Origin: Gari tellinella
Taxonomy: Eukaryota; Mollusca; Bivalvia; Cardiida; Psammobiidae
Direction: 5' to 3'
NCBI GenBank assembly: GCA_922989275.2
Contig: OV277866.1
Coordinates: forward strand, 51,389,246 to 51,453,245
DNA: 64,000 nt
Every line of letters starts with the position of its first letter. Position 1 is the stretch's first letter. The notes beneath the pieces were generated by a model, which was not told the origin of the DNA, searched no databases, and saw only the letters and a program-made list of their open reading frames with translations. This document shows, in pieces, positions 1-11,399 of the stretch. The translations under genes were made by a program, and so were the position numbers.

Positions 1-21
1 ACTAAACCCACGTACCGTATA

Positions 22-271
22 TACAGTGGAGAAAATGTTATTCTTTCCCAATAAACGCGTTTACGCTAAAACTATTATTTCTATTGCAAACAGATTGGAG
101 CCAGATCAGACGCCGGGTAACCCGGCGTCTGATCAGGTTCAAAACTGTTTGCCACCAAGATAAAAATGAATTATCAGAATTGTCCAAAAGTTGCACTTTT
201 CTACGTTTTAGTTTTTTGCGTTTGCGTTTCGTTTCGTTTAAACGGGAACGAATAACGGATTCTCCACTGTA
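22..271 (+). mobile_element. Family A MITE, intact
   Basis: Ends TACAGTGGAGAA and TTCTCCACTGTA enclose a central H1 palindrome and a right part with GTTTCGTTTCGTTTAAACG. CAGT-type ends at TA suggest a non-autonomous Tc1/mariner-like element; there is no transposase. This copy is of the GTTTCGTTTCG subfamily. Open frames across it are by-products of the repeat. Confidence 0.93.
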
Positions 272-308
272 GGAACGAATAATGTGTTACTATTTGCGTA
301 TGCCCTTA

Positions 309-496
309 TTAACCCATTCGGCGTAGAAGTTTAAAGTCGACTTTGTAACGCGGTTTCTGATCAGAATCCAAGCTGTTTGACACTCATATCAATATTTCTG
401 AAGACATGCCACCTTTAAATCTAACTATTGAAGCAATCGACAATTTAGCCGTGAAGGGGTAAAAACTCACGATTAATTTGACGCCGACAGGTTTAA
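309..496 (+). mobile_element. Family B TTAA element, partial
   Basis: TTAACCCATTC at the left, half an H1 hairpin (GCGGTTTCTGATCAG...AAGCTGTTTGACACTC), then the family body with AGCAATCGACAAT and a GGTTTAA end. One hairpin arm is lost. Confidence 0.65.
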
Positions 497-967
497 CCCA
501 TTCCGTAATAGTGTCTACTTTTACATGCTATTTTTCAAATTTAGCTAACGTAAAGATGTAGAAATATTGTTTAATTTTTCAAACTAAAGAAGCATTCAAA
601 CATGTCAAACCGGGTGGAGACAGTTAGGACGCCGGGCAACGCGACGTGCAATCTGGGTACGAATTGTTGGCAATACATGTATTAATACATGTACCAGTCA
701 GCCAGTAATCGTTGTCAAAGGATTGATTTCTTTATTAACTCTGAAACACTGAAACAATATACTTGTGTTCACCTTAGGCTATATGTTATTAGTTTACCAG
801 CAATAGGGTTACAAATGACACGTGATATTGGTTGCTACATGTAACATGTGCTAGCTATTTGTGTTCAGTGTAGATGAGGTTATTCAGTATTGTTGTCTGC
901 AAGAAGGTTTCAAAGTTGATTTAAGGTTGTACATGTACATGTATGACTTAAAAAATATCGATTTTTT

Positions 968-1078
968 AAGTGTCTAACAGTTTGGAACCTGATCAGATGT
1001 CGCGTTACGCGGCGTCTGATCAAGAACCAAACAGTTTGCAAACTCGCCTTTATGCGACATCGGCGCCGAAAGGGTTAA
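968..1078 (+). mobile_element. Family B-like fragment with H1 hairpin
   Basis: A full H1 hairpin with CGCG loop is followed by a short tail ending GAAAGGGTTAA, a TTAA-type right end. The left end is unclear. Confidence 0.6.
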
Positions 1079-1091
1079 AACAATGTAACTA

Positions 1092-1361
1092 TACAGTGGA
1101 GAATGTGTTATTCTTTCCCAATAAACGCGTTTACGCTAAAACTATTATTTGCAGTGCAAACAGTTTGGAGCCAGATCAGACGCCGGGTAACCCGGCGTCT
1201 GATCAGGTTACCCGGCGTCTGATCTGGCTCCAAACTGTTTGCCACCAAGATAAACAAGAATTATCAGAATTGTCCAAAAGTTGTTCTTTTCTACGTTTTA
1301 GTGCTTTGCGTTTGCGTACTTTTGCGTTTAAACGGGAAAGAATAACAGATTCTCCACTGTA
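1092..1361 (+). mobile_element. Family A MITE with extra hairpin arm
   Basis: Intact ends. It is 270 bp rather than 250 because the palindrome carries a third arm: GGCGTCTGATC appears twice in tandem, separated by AGGTTACCC. It belongs to the GCGTAC-containing subfamily. Confidence 0.92.
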
Positions 1362-1421
1362 ACTATCTAGCAAAAGGACAGGCTGACATTTTATTCAAAT
1401 TAAATATAAATAGTGCTTCCC

Positions 1422-1650
1422 TTACAATGAAGTAGAGGCTATTCTTTCTCTATAGGCGCGTTTCGGTTAAGATAATAATTTCCATTGCAAAACCGGTGTC
1501 TAAACAGGATCCATATTGTAAGACTACAATTAAAACAAATTGTCAGAATTTTCAAAAAGTTGTCATTTTGTATATATATATAATTTATTCCATTGCTTTT
1601 TGGTTTTGGTTCGTTTAAACGGGGAAAGAATAACGCATTTTACTCTGAAT
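1422..1650 (+). mobile_element. Degenerate family A copy
   Basis: TTACAATGAAGTAG, TATAGGCGCGTTTCGG and GTTTAAACGGGGAAAG mark a decayed copy with the hairpin mostly gone. Confidence 0.6.
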
Positions 1651-1662
1651 TGATATAACTTA

Positions 1663-1918
1663 CAATGGGAGAAAACATAATCCTTTCTGATTTGAATAAA
1701 AAATAAACTGAAAAGTAGAAATCTAATAAAATAAAAGTTAACCAAATTAATTAATATATGTTGGTATTGCTTACGATTTAGGTACATTTGAGTTGCTGTT
1801 TGAAGTCGGATCAGAAACCGGGTTACCTGGCGTCTTATCTGGCTCCAAACTGTTTGTCATGGATATAACATACTATATTAAAGATAAACGCGCAACGAGA
1901 AAGAATAACGTATTTCCT
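1663..1918 (-). mobile_element. Degenerate family A copy
   Basis: Starts ACAATGGGAGAAAACAT, carries an H1 remnant (GATCAGAAACCGGGTTACC) and ends GAAAGAATAACGTATTTCC. The orientation is inverted. Confidence 0.55.
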
Positions 1919-2432
1919 TTACCAACACAAATCGAAGATTAATTATGTTTTATGTTAAACTCTTGTTCCGTAAACATACATGATTTGGAAAATGATTCAA
2001 TATAACTCAATACGCTCATATGTCTCCGTACAATTTACTTTTAGTAAATCTGATCAATTTTGGTTTTTAACTATTATATTGAAAGAGGGCTTTAAGTTTT
2101 ACAAGAACAATAACTCTGGATATAGATTGGTTAGAGTTCTAATATAGGTTAGTTCCCTTTACCAGAATAACCATATTTCCACCGACCTGAGAACATGAAT
2201 TCGATATCTAGAAAACAAAACAAACCAATTATTCTAGTAGACATAAAGTAAAACAGTTTCAATCAACCAAAAGTAAAATTAGATTACATTTAACCAACCC
2301 TGTTAACACAAGATATTAATTGAACATGATAATTAACCCAAATATGCATACATGTGTCCTCAAAAGCGCACTTCCCGATGAGGCACTTAAATACGCAGTC
2401 TCTCACTCAAGTTTATATTATTATAATTTTTG

Positions 2433-2683
2433 TACAGTGGAGAAAACGTTATTCTTTCCCAATAAACGCGTTTACGCTAAAACTATTATTTCTATTGCAA
2501 ACAGTTTGGAGCCAGATCAGACGCCGGGTAACCCGGCGTCTGATCAGGCTCCAAACTGTTTGCACCAAGATAAAAATGTATTACATGTATCAGAATTGTC
2601 CAAAAGTTGCACTTTTCTACGTTTTAGTGTTTTGCGTTTGCGTTTCTTTTAAACGGGAAATAATAAACGAATTCTCCACTGTA
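2433..2683 (+). mobile_element. Family A MITE, intact
   Basis: Perfect TACAGTGGAGAA and TTCTCCACTGTA ends and a perfect H1 palindrome. An extra ACATGT word is inserted near 2582. Confidence 0.92.
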
Positions 2684-3122
2684 CACTGAACGGAGTCAAA
2701 GAGAGAAACTGTTACATGTGTTACCCTTTCTTGCATAACGCATCCATGCATAAGTGGGTTAATTTAGACATAACCATCAATGCCATATAAGACAAACTAT
2801 CCCTCAAATAACTTCTCACCAGTTAGATCTATACATTTATAAAATACTACATATATTAAGCTTTAATATGTTTACTAGGTAGACAATTCTACCAACGCTC
2901 AGCAGCTATGCAAAAGGAGATGAACTTATAGTATTTAACCCATTTGAACCCAGTGGATTCTTCAAAGCTTATATATACTCAGCCAAAAAGAAAGTACACA
3001 CTTTTAAGATTTACTTTACATTATAGTAGATTTTAAAGCTCCATGTCTTTTAAAGTACCCGATCAACTTCAATTTTGTTTGAGATTTTTTAAAGGCTCAT
3101 ACATTTACCAATGTTTCAAAGT

Positions 3123-3372
3123 TACAGTGGAGAAAACGTTATTCTTTCCCAATTAACGCGTTTACGCTAACACGTTTAATTGCAGTGCAAACAGTTTGAA
3201 GCCAGCTCAGACGCCGGGTAACCCGGCGTCTGATCAGGCTCCAAACTGTTTGCCACCAAGATAAATATGAATTATCAGAATTGTCCAAAAGTTGTACTTT
3301 TCTACGTTTTAGTGTTTTGCGTTTGCGTACGTTTGCGTTTAAACGGGAAAGACTAACGTATGCTCCACTGTA
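3123..3372 (+). mobile_element. Family A MITE, intact
   Basis: TACAGTGGAGAA at the left, GCTCCACTGTA at the right, H1 palindrome present; GCGTACGTTTGCG subfamily. Confidence 0.92.
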
Positions 3373-3844
3373 AAATATTCAGATATTACTTTATAGAGAT
3401 GACTTTCATGATGATACATTGTACCATGCTTTGTTTGACAGACATACGAAAGTTACTCTAAATCTTGACATGTGGATGCTTAAAGCGAACTGAAAGTAAA
3501 GCAGATAAACCCTTCATGTGATCTCTGCTTTACCTTTAGCCTGCTTTATGCAATCAAACACTGAAAACAATTAATGAGGGAAATGGCGAAATAATCGACT
3601 TTTATATTCAACCCCTTTAGAACTGAATTACATTTGTAAACCCAGATTGGTTAACATGGAAGTTAAATATACATGTACACACATATAAACAAGATCAAAC
3701 AACGTAAACCCAGATCAGCCGAAATGGAGCCTCGTCCGGGTCTTTGAAATTGTGACCTAGAGTTGAGAAAAAACCCATGGGTCGTTTTTCAAATTTGAGA
3801 GTCGACCTAGTGTTTTTGCAAACGTTGAGAGTTGACCCACAGTC

Positions 3845-4100
3845 TTAACTCATTCACCCCTGAAACTTTTAATGGATAGTTTTCCAATTTCAAAATACGT
3901 CTACATCATTTTTGACTATTTTGGGTTGATTTTAACAATATGTTGCAAAATGATAAACAGTGAAGACCCTGATCAGAGTACTCCTTAAGGAGCCGTCTGA
4001 TCAGGGTCAACACTGTTTGCATTGAGCGAATGTAATCTTTACAGGTACATCGTTTGTAAATGACGAGTATACTCGTAGCTAGGGTTGAATGTGTTCATTA
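3845..4100 (+). mobile_element. Family B variant (GACCCTGATCAG hairpin)
   Basis: TTAACTCATTCACCCC at the left and TTCATTAA at the right. The hairpin is an H1 relative, GACCCTGATCAGA...CTGATCAGGGTC, with CCTTAAGG at its centre. It is related to the copy at 38338. Confidence 0.55.
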
Positions 4101-4333
4101 ACGTTGAGAATGGACCCTTTATGTCATTTGTCAACTAGGTAAAAGTTCATGTAACTCCGGCTGATCACGGGAAGACATAACTGTTTCTAACAACCTTCAT
4201 TCTCCACCACTGGTTCTGCAACTATAAATCAACCAATGAAAACTAAGTACCTGTACAATCAAACAGAACCCTTGATCGGTCACGTATTACATGTACCGGA
4301 TAATACTGAATAATATGTTTTTATATGGTTTTT

Positions 4334-4440
4334 AACTCTTTCGCTGCCCACGGCGCAAAAATGCCACATTGCAAACAGTTTAAATCCTGATCAGACGCCG
4401 CGTAACACATTTCTTTAGTCAAAACAATCCTAAAGCTGAT
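4334..4440 (+). mobile_element. Family B fragment
   Basis: TTTAACTCTTTCGCTGCC leads into the left arm of H1 (GCAAACAGTTTAAATCCTG); the right arm is missing. Confidence 0.5.
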
Positions 4441-4705
4441 TGACTTCAAAAGTATTATAAGAGTTATTTACCTTTGTTCAAATTCCAAATATTTAGGATT
4501 ACGAAGCACCTTAGGAAATATCAAGGAGCGAACGCTTTTGTTGAAAAGATTATTAACCACTAGCTTTTGTAAAAACTGGCTTATAAGAACTGAAAAACCA
4601 TATAACACCATATTATTTGATATTATCCGGTGTTATCCGGAATTACGTCTACATTGTACAACAGTACATTGCGTTAAGTGGTCATGGATTTAGAGATCAT
4701 GGCGA

Positions 4706-4967
4706 TACACAATGGGGAAGGCATTATTCTTTCCAACGCTATTATGGCTATACACCTTACATGTATCTATTGAAACCAGTTTAGAATCATCCATGACCAG
4801 ACGCCGGGTAAACCGCCGTCTGATCTGGATCCAAACTATATGTCAGCCAGATTAAAACGAATCGTCATCATTTTGAAGAAACTGCTATTTTCTACAATAA
4901 TTTTCATTTAATTGCATTTGGGTTTCATTTCGTTCAAACGGGAAAGAATAAAGTGTTCCCCAGTGTA
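4706..4967 (+). mobile_element. Degenerate family A copy
   Basis: TACACAATGGGGAAG at the left and TTCCCCAGTGTA at the right. The hairpin is recognisable (CAGACGCCGGGTAAACCG) but diverged. Confidence 0.75.
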
Positions 4968-5809
4968 TAAACACACACGGTTTCTAATTTAAATTGGCTG
5001 CTTAATGCATAGAATATACAATTTATAGAAGATACATCATGTAACATGTACATGTACATAGTTCAAAAGGCTTGGAAGTAAATCCTGAATAAGAGAAACT
5101 CGTTCGGTATGCTTATTACATGTAAGAGAGTTAGTTTATAAAATTAATTTTTAAAAGCGTTAAATGGAGTTACATGTAGCAAAGTATAAAAAATGTATAA
5201 AACACGTTTGCATAGCACGCCATTTGTGCCGAGTTCGAGTCAGGCATACGTCACATTTTTTTAAGTACGTATGTCACAAAACCTTTCTGATTGTGTTGGC
5301 CCGAGACATAATAATAGTATGATATTTATTCAACCAATAACAGCGTAGGCGAGCTTTCGTTTGAGTACATGTAACGTTATTCTTAATGACGTGGCCAAGT
5401 TTTCATCTTTCTTCTTTTTATAAACAATACTCCTTCAAAACTGAAGATTATGTATTGAAATCTAACAAATCTACGACCACTTCGCAACCTGACTGATGTC
5501 TATGCTAATACATGTAATAGAAACTAAAATATACGATTAATCCCATCTATATTCTGGTTTTGTTTCTAAAAAGCAGACTTAAAGCTGTACATGCATTAAG
5601 CGACTATGATTTAAAGATACATTCAGAAAGGTAACTGCTTAATGAAGGATAAAAATAACACAGCAGCTCTTTTAAAAAACAACTGTAAGCATTGTGTTTA
5701 TACTTCATTCTGCAACACTGTATTTAGAATGACCTTATACATGTAATCATATATTCAGTTGATTACTGTAAAACTGTAAACGGGGAAAGGCCATTTCAAT
5801 AAAATAATA

Positions 5810-6083
5810 CAGGGCTGCCATAAGTTTGCATAAAAAGTCCTAAGATTTCCTAATTGTAGTTTTCAAGTGCGAATTTGCGAATCGAACCTTTTCCCCATCG
5901 TCTGTTTCTAGTTTGGTTGACACGTGGCTGCTTAAAGCAGACTGAAAGTAAAGCAGGATGCGCATTAAGGTGCATTACGTGCGCATTAGGGCGCATTCTG
6001 CTTTACTTTCAGTCTGCTTTAAGCTACCATGTACTGGAAAAAATCCGAAGATTTAGGAAAAATCCGGAGAAATGGCAGCCCTG
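5810..6083. mobile_element. Family E element with H2 hairpin
   Basis: Terminal inverted repeats CAGGGCTGCCAT and ATGGCAGCCCTG, then AAAATCC-type subterminal repeats and a central H2 hairpin (GCTTAAAGCAGACTG...CAGTCTGCTTTAAGC). The CAGGG-type ends resemble hAT elements, but no 8-bp target duplication is seen. It sits 57 bp from the donor of exon 7. Confidence 0.82.
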
Positions 6084-6140
6084 GATATCCACTTTAAGAC
6101 GGTAAATGGGGAAAGGACAATTCAATATCATAATACATAC

Positions 6141-7360
6141 CCTGATCATCTTCTGTATCCACATATACAGTGTCTATTCCCTCGAATCTCAGATTTTCTT
6201 CTTTCCGGCTAAGAGTCGGTACATTCACAGTAAACATGTTCCCGAACTTCTTTTGGTTCACCCGAGATCTTCTGTTCGGTGTCAAGGTTACTGGCATTCG
6301 TTTCACGGGTGGTTTATTTTGAATTTCAGTCACGTGATTTGGCAATCCGTATTCCTGTCTATCTTTATACTCTGCTTCAAGCACCTTTGATGTAACGTAC
6401 TGAGTCATAAAACGTCTCCAAGCGTCATCTTCGAACTTTTTACGCACGTGACTTAGTTGCTGTCTTTGTCTATACGTAGACTCTAACCACTTCCGCTCTT
6501 GAACTTCCAGGCGATTGTACCGCTTGCGATATTCCTCCATTTGTACATGAGCTAATTTCTGGAAGAACTGTTTTTCTCGATTGTTTTTAGGAGTGTTTCC
6601 ATACACTTTATTAATGTGTTTATAGATTACTCCTTGTAGCCGGCTTAACATAAAACTTTTCCGTTTATACGGTTCTATTGTCTGCACTTTCTTGTACACT
6701 TTTGTTGCTATTGACTTGGGACGCTTTCCTGATTTCGCTCTAGCACTATTTGGGGCCCAGTTCACCGTATCCATACCCGTGTATGTATTATGTATAACCT
6801 TAGGTTCATTAACTTTGGGGTGAAATGTCAACTCTCTTATCTGTTCTGGTTTCATTTTCAAAGTATTTCTGAAATATTCTGCTTTCTCTTCATCATCCAT
6901 GTCTTCAAATTCCTTATGACGATCATTATTCCCGTATACAAACTCGTCCAAATACGCTTCGCTTTCTTTATTTGGCAAGTTTTTAGGATCAACAATAGTC
7001 ACCTCCCGTCTTTTCTTACCTGGTTCACCAAACTCTGTTCTGGGTGATTTCGAAATATCAACAGTAGTTTTTGAGCGTCTAGGAGAAATAGAACTTGTTC
7101 GAAATTTAGCATCGTTAGATTTACTTTTGCTTGTATTTAAGTTCGTTGCATTTTTGTCTACCTTACTCTTTTCAGGGTGAAGTTCAATTGGAGGGACTTT
7201 TGGAGTGGGGGCCTTGTTATCATCTTCTTCCTTCTGTTTTTCTGACGCGTGGTATTTGAAATCATTGTCCACTTCCGTATTATTAGGTGGCGGGGACTTA
7301 TGCCTTGGTGGATTGACGGGACCGTGGTCATCTGGAGGGAGCTTAGGGGGCTTAAAATCC
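6141..7360 (-). CDS. Exon 7, large exon of the unidentified gene (3' part outside window)
   Basis: The acceptor TATTTTTCAG precedes 7360 and the donor GTATGT begins at 6140; phase 2 in, phase 1 out. The 1220-bp exon encodes about 406 residues. The first 150 are proline-, serine- and lysine-rich and probably disordered (DFKPPKLPPDDHG, SSISPRRSKTT). A helical middle follows, with DEEKAEYFRNTLKMKPEQ and, around residues 230-330, a long charged stretch with many Arg/Lys/Glu/Gln (QMEEYRKRYNRLEVQERKW, then YRQRQQLSHVRKKFEDDAW) that could form coiled coil. The end is acidic (DTVYVDTEDDQG). No signal peptide, membrane segment or catalytic motif is seen. It looks like a cytoplasmic structural or scaffold protein; I do not recognise it. 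An open frame of this length with clean splice borders makes the call strong. Confidence 0.88.
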
Positions 7361-7412
7361 CTGAAAAATAACAAAGCGGCATACATTAGAGACGAAGTTA
7401 ATATTCCACGTA

Positions 7413-7755
7413 TATGTTACAGTCAATTTGTGTACACAGTCATCTAATGAAATGACTGAAATTTCGTGAAATGAGTGAAATTGACAGACCACTATTACAC
7501 ATATTGGCTAGAGACCTTTTAAAGGATTCAAATACTGCGTGAAATAACTTTTATTGAATTAGTTCAACCGAAAATGTTCATTCACATCATCATGCAAGCA
7601 ATATTTCAATAGTGTAGATTATAATTTTTAAGATACTGCCATCATATCACTTTAATACATAAAGCTAAAGTCGATTCAGTCATTTCATGAAATAACTTGA
7701 GGTGTTTTTCAGTCATTTCATGAAATGACTGATTACACAGATTGACTGTAACATA
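7413..7755. mobile_element. TA-target MITE with about 45-bp inverted repeats
   Basis: Ends TATGTTACAGTCAAT and ATTGACTGTAACATA, with inner ATGAAATGACTG words repeated near both ends. TA appears on both sides. It lies in the intron just upstream of exon 7. No coding capacity. Confidence 0.8.
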
Positions 7756-7829
7756 GATACATGTACAAAATTACGAAATACAATGGACAGATTGGAATGA
7801 CAGATTCTTAAAATTGGTAAGAAAAAATT

Positions 7830-7880
7830 GTAACCCGGCGTCTGATCAGGCTCCAAACTGTTTGCCACTGATGACTCAGA
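7830..7880. repeat. Half H1 hairpin fragment
   Basis: Only the right arm of H1 is present (AACCCGGCGTCTGATCAGG ... AACTGTTTGCCACT), followed by CAGATTAACAT as in family A. Confidence 0.6.
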
Positions 7881-8113
7881 TTAACATTAAGAGTCAGACC
7901 TGTCGAAAAATTGTAATTTTATATGTTCAAGTGCAATTAGCAACATATGTATTAAATTTACGTTGCCACTAATTTAAAGTATATCTGCAATCCGGATGCA
8001 AACAACATATTTACAACATATGGTACAATTCGGTGTGGTCTGCTTTAAACAGGAAGATAAATTATTCTGTCCTAATTTAATCTTTCCAATGATTATAAAT
8101 ATTTCGCCTGCTA

Positions 8114-8362
8114 TTAACCCGTTCATTCTCAATGACACCAAATAAAGCGCGTTTGCAAACAGTTTGTGTCCTTATTAGACGCCGCGTAACGCGGTGTCTG
8201 ATCAGGACTCAAACTGTTTGACACTAGTCTTGAAATGTCATCAGTAACATTGCCTTAAATCTAATTTTTAAACGATATTGCAGACAACAATATTGAGACA
8301 GACGACAAAAAAGCGGTGAAAGGGTAAAAATCGCACGAAATATTTCATTATGAAAGGGTTAA
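8114..8362 (+). mobile_element. Family B MITE, intact
   Basis: TTAACCCGTTCATTCTCAAT at the left and ATGAAAGGGTTAA at the right, giving TTAA on both sides; H1 hairpin with a GCGTAACGCGG centre. The TTAA target and CCC-type ends are the established signature of piggyBac elements; no transposase is present. Confidence 0.85.
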
Positions 8363-8592
8363 TCATCTGTTTACAGATCGCGACTTGACTAGTAGATCTG
8401 CAAACAGTTTGGATTAGCACAAGATGCTACGCGACATGTTTCTTAAGTTAGTTTCAATTTAAATTTGCATAAAACTACATTAATTTGGCTTTGACAAAAT
8501 TTGAGCCGATAATTGCAAGGCAGACGATATTATGGTCAAATTACGATTGAAATATAGGCATTAACATAATCAATGTCATAACTATGACTGTA

Positions 8593-8797
8593 TTAACCCA
8601 TTTACTCCTTTAATCCCGATTACAATGGTTATTTGCAAGCAGTTTGGGTCCTGACCGGATACAGAGTCTGATCGGGATCTTAACTGTTTGATACTCATCC
8701 CAATATTTCTTAAGTCAAAGTACCTAAAATGTAAATATGATAAAAAAAACAGACGACAAATAGTTTAAAGCAGATGATGTCATTGCAGTGAAGGGGA
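8593..8797 (+). mobile_element. Family B element interrupted by family A
   Basis: TTAACCCATTTACTCC at the left, an H1-type hairpin (CAAGCAGTTTGGGTCCTGAC...), then the GCAGATGATG body. The right end is replaced by the family A copy that starts at 8798. Confidence 0.7.
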
Positions 8798-9047
8798 TAC
8801 AGTGGAGAATGTGTTATTCTTTCCCAATAAACGCGTTTACGCTAAAACTATTATTTACAGTGCAAACAGTTTGGAGCCAGATCAGACGCCGGGTAACCCG
8901 GCGTCTGATCAGGCTCCAAACTGTTTGCCACCAATATAAACAAGAATTATCAGAATTGTCCAAAAGTTGTTCTTTTCTACGTTTTAGTGCTTTGCGTTTG
9001 CGTACGTTTGCGTTTAAACGGGAAAGAATAACAGAGTCTCCACTGTA
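8798..9047 (+). mobile_element. Family A MITE, intact
   Basis: TACAGTGGAGAA to CTCCACTGTA with a perfect H1 palindrome; GCGTACGTTTGCG subfamily. It is inserted at the right end of a family B element. Confidence 0.92.
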
Positions 9048-9144
9048 ACATTGCCATTTGTAGATTTGTCTTTTAAAATAACATGTCAAACAGCTTGACT
9101 GCACAAACATCGATACATGTACAACCGCAAAACATTTGGATTCC

Positions 9145-9362
9145 TTAACCCTTTCACTCTCAATGACGTCATTAGGCACAATTGCAAACAGTTTCTGTCC
9201 TGATCAGACGCCGCGTTAGGGTCAAAACTGTTTGGCACTTGTTTTGAAATAACGTCAGCTATACAGCCTTAAATCTAACTTTGAAACGATATTGCATACA
9301 CCACTATTGAAGCAGACTACAATATGGCGGCCAAGGGATAAAAACCACATGATAAATTTGAT
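9145..9362 (+). mobile_element. Family B MITE, hairpin partly deleted
   Basis: TTAACCCTTTCACTCTCAAT, then a shortened H1 (left arm to GACGCCGCGTTAGG and a remnant right arm) and the usual body to CAAGGGATAAAAAC. Confidence 0.72.
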
Positions 9363-9466
9363 AAATATCGTCTACCACAATCTGTCGTCAGCAATTTTAT
9401 GTCAACTTACTTTGTTCAATTTGTTATCGAAGAAATATGGATACGAGTACCAAATAGTTTCGACCC

Positions 9467-9703
9467 TAATCCAGGGCTGCAAAGACCATGTGTCAGTCGC
9501 AAACAGTTTAGAAACGGACAAGAAGCATACATTGTATTTAGGAAATCAGGACCAGCGCTTATAAGGATTTTAAGTTGAGTCTGAGTGCGTTCTCAAGCAT
9601 TTGATTGGTCAGATTTGAGCCGAGGCTCAAATCTGACCAATCAAGTGCTTGAGAACGATTTCAGACTCAACTCAAACGATGTATAAGCATGGACCCTGGA
9701 TTC
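9467..9703. mobile_element. Palindromic MITE with 50-bp arms
   Basis: Short ends (AATCCAGGG, CCCTGGATT) surround a nearly perfect hairpin at 9571-9674 (AGTTGAGTCTGAGTG..., centre GAGCCGAGGCTC). A related copy lies at 17150-17321. Confidence 0.7.
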
Positions 9704-9997
9704 AAACCTACGTAGTTTTGTTAGGAGCTGCTTAATGATTATCCTCTATTCAATATTTACATGTATATGTTACCTGTATGCAAGAACGCAATTGTATATT
9801 CTTTTGAGTGACTTCTGTCTATAAGTTTGATTGTCATTTAAGTTTGAATCTAGTTTTCTCATAATATGATTTCAAAGGTCAACTATCGATTAGACATGGA
9901 ATGTTTTTTCAAGTTTTGATTAATCTGCATGCTCAATCAATACATGGAATATTTAAAAAAAAAAATTACTCTTAGTTAACTAGTCCCCTGATAGTAA

Positions 9998-10193
9998 CTT
10001 GGGGTCCGTCGTACGAAACGTCGTACGATATTCGTTGTCGTGAGTCAGTTTCTAAAATTCTCAATTATTATCGATTTCTTCATCTAATCATGTCAAAGAG
10101 ATGTCACAAGGCAGGATTAGAAATAATATGTATTTTAAAGCTTTGACATACAACCTTTTTTGTAGTGCGACGTTTCGTAAGACGGGTCCCAGG
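9998..10193. mobile_element. MITE with GTACGAAACGTCGTACGA ends
   Basis: Inverted ends CTTGGGGTCCGTCGTACGAA and TTCGTAAGACGGGTCCCAGG, 196 bp. A diverged relative is at 52611-52818. No coding capacity. Confidence 0.72.
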
Positions 10194-10252
10194 TCCTGTA
10201 GAGCAATGCTAATGATAAATCCATGTAGTAAGTAAGATTGAAAGCTCGTTCT

Positions 10253-10500
10253 TTAACCCCTGACTCCATATTTGTGTTTCTAGTTTTGAAGACAGATAAC
10301 CATATATAGCAGGTTAAAAGAAAAACAGAATGCGCCTTAAGGCGAGTTTTGTTTTACTTTCAGCCTATTTGTCGCTACCATTTGCTAGGATTTAGAATTG
10401 TTTCTTATGGTACATGTTCATGACTGGTTTTATTGGAACCGTTTTCGTCAATGGAGGAATAAATTAATGCGCTAAATAGTGCATTTACGGGGATAAAGGT
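10253..10500 (-). mobile_element. Family D TTAA element, degenerate
   Basis: TTAACCCCTGACTCCATA at the left, H2 hairpin remnant (AGAATGCGCCTTAAGGCG), then GTCAATGGAGGAATAAATTA as in the copy at 40675. The right end is decayed. Confidence 0.65.
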
Positions 10501-10559
10501 ACGCTGCCGCTTGTCTTAACCCTATTGGCGCCAAATTAATAGTGAAGTTTGTAACCCCT

Positions 10560-10650
10560 TCACCGTTACTCTGTCGTTGATGAAATTCGCGTTCAAAGAG
10601 TAAAACAGGAGATGACCTTGACATTTAAAGAATAATACAGACGATGAACA
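10560..10650 (+). repeat. Outlying units of the 35-bp minisatellite
   Basis: Two diverged units (GCGTTCAAAGAGTAAAACAG, then AATACAGACGATGAAC) match the array at 11858-12375. Confidence 0.45.
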
Positions 10651-11052
10651 TAACACGCGTTTTAGTCACTATAAAAATAGAACAAGCTAATCGTGGTATA
10701 CCTGAGACGTTTTACAACGCTCTTCTCTACCCCGCTCCTCCCGCGGTCATATGACATGACGTGACCTCATGCATTCATACGTTATGTTGTTTAAATTTCT
10801 TACGTTATTCATATAGCCCGTAAAGACCATATGCTTTTAACCAGTTTTCCCATTATTCTGTCTTGTTTGATTTAACGTTTGTTCTATGCCAGATTGTGGA
10901 TCGGTAAATGTAAATTAGCTGTTGGGTGTAACATTCTTGTAATGCCGCGGAAAAAGTTATTCGGTCGAAAAACTGCATCCGCTGAGGAAATAAGTATGGA
11001 ACATTTGATTTCCTTTCTAATGAATTTCTTTAAATCTGGTCATGTTAGAATC

Positions 11053-11217
11053 GAAATAATCTATGTTCTACCGTTGTGAAACAGTATTTTACAACGGTCT
11101 GTCGTTGTGGTGCGCAGGAATTGACCACTCAGGCATTCGGCCTTCGTGGTCAATTCCTGCGCGCCACAACTCCCAACCGAAAAAAACGTTTCACAACGGT
11201 AGAACATAGATTATTTC
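11053..11217. mobile_element. 165-bp foldback element
   Basis: About 30-bp inverted ends (GAAATAATCTATGTTCTACC and its complement) plus an inner hairpin with arms TTGTGGTGCGCAGGAATTGA and TCAATTCCTGCGCGCCACAA. Almost the whole element can fold on itself. Confidence 0.78.
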
Positions 11218-11220
11218 TTA

Positions 11221-11397
11221 ATCACGATAGACTATCGACAGTTGGAATCACTATTGCAATAATATCAGGATAGTTGTCACACGTTATACTATTTATAGTT
11301 ACATGTATCGATAGTTAAAACACTATCACGATAGACTATCGACAGTTGAAATCACTATTGCAATACTATCATGATAAGTTGCCACACATTATACTAT
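11221..11397 (+). repeat. 103-bp tandem duplication
   Basis: ATCACGATAGACTATCGACA starts at 11221 and again at 11324, followed in both by AATCACTATTGCAATA and a related 3' part ending TTATACTATTT. Confidence 0.8.
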
Positions 11398-11399
11398 TT

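Larger units (their letters stand above)
1..6140 (-). other. Intron after exon 7 (continues out of window)
   Basis: No coding exon was found here. It contains family A, B and E elements listed separately. The stretches 497-967, 2684-3122 and 4968-5773 hold no recognisable gene; 5034-5060 and other spots carry ACATGTACATG words. Confidence 0.6.

Noticed and set aside
84..272. Short open frame across the first family A copy, like many others in the window
   Set aside because: It is a translation of the repeat; the same peptide appears wherever the element occurs, on either strand, and frames break with every small indel.
10879..11079. 66-codon frame with MPRKKLFGRKTASAEE
   Set aside because: It ends inside a foldback element, has no recognisable domain, and is not flanked by convincing gene signals.
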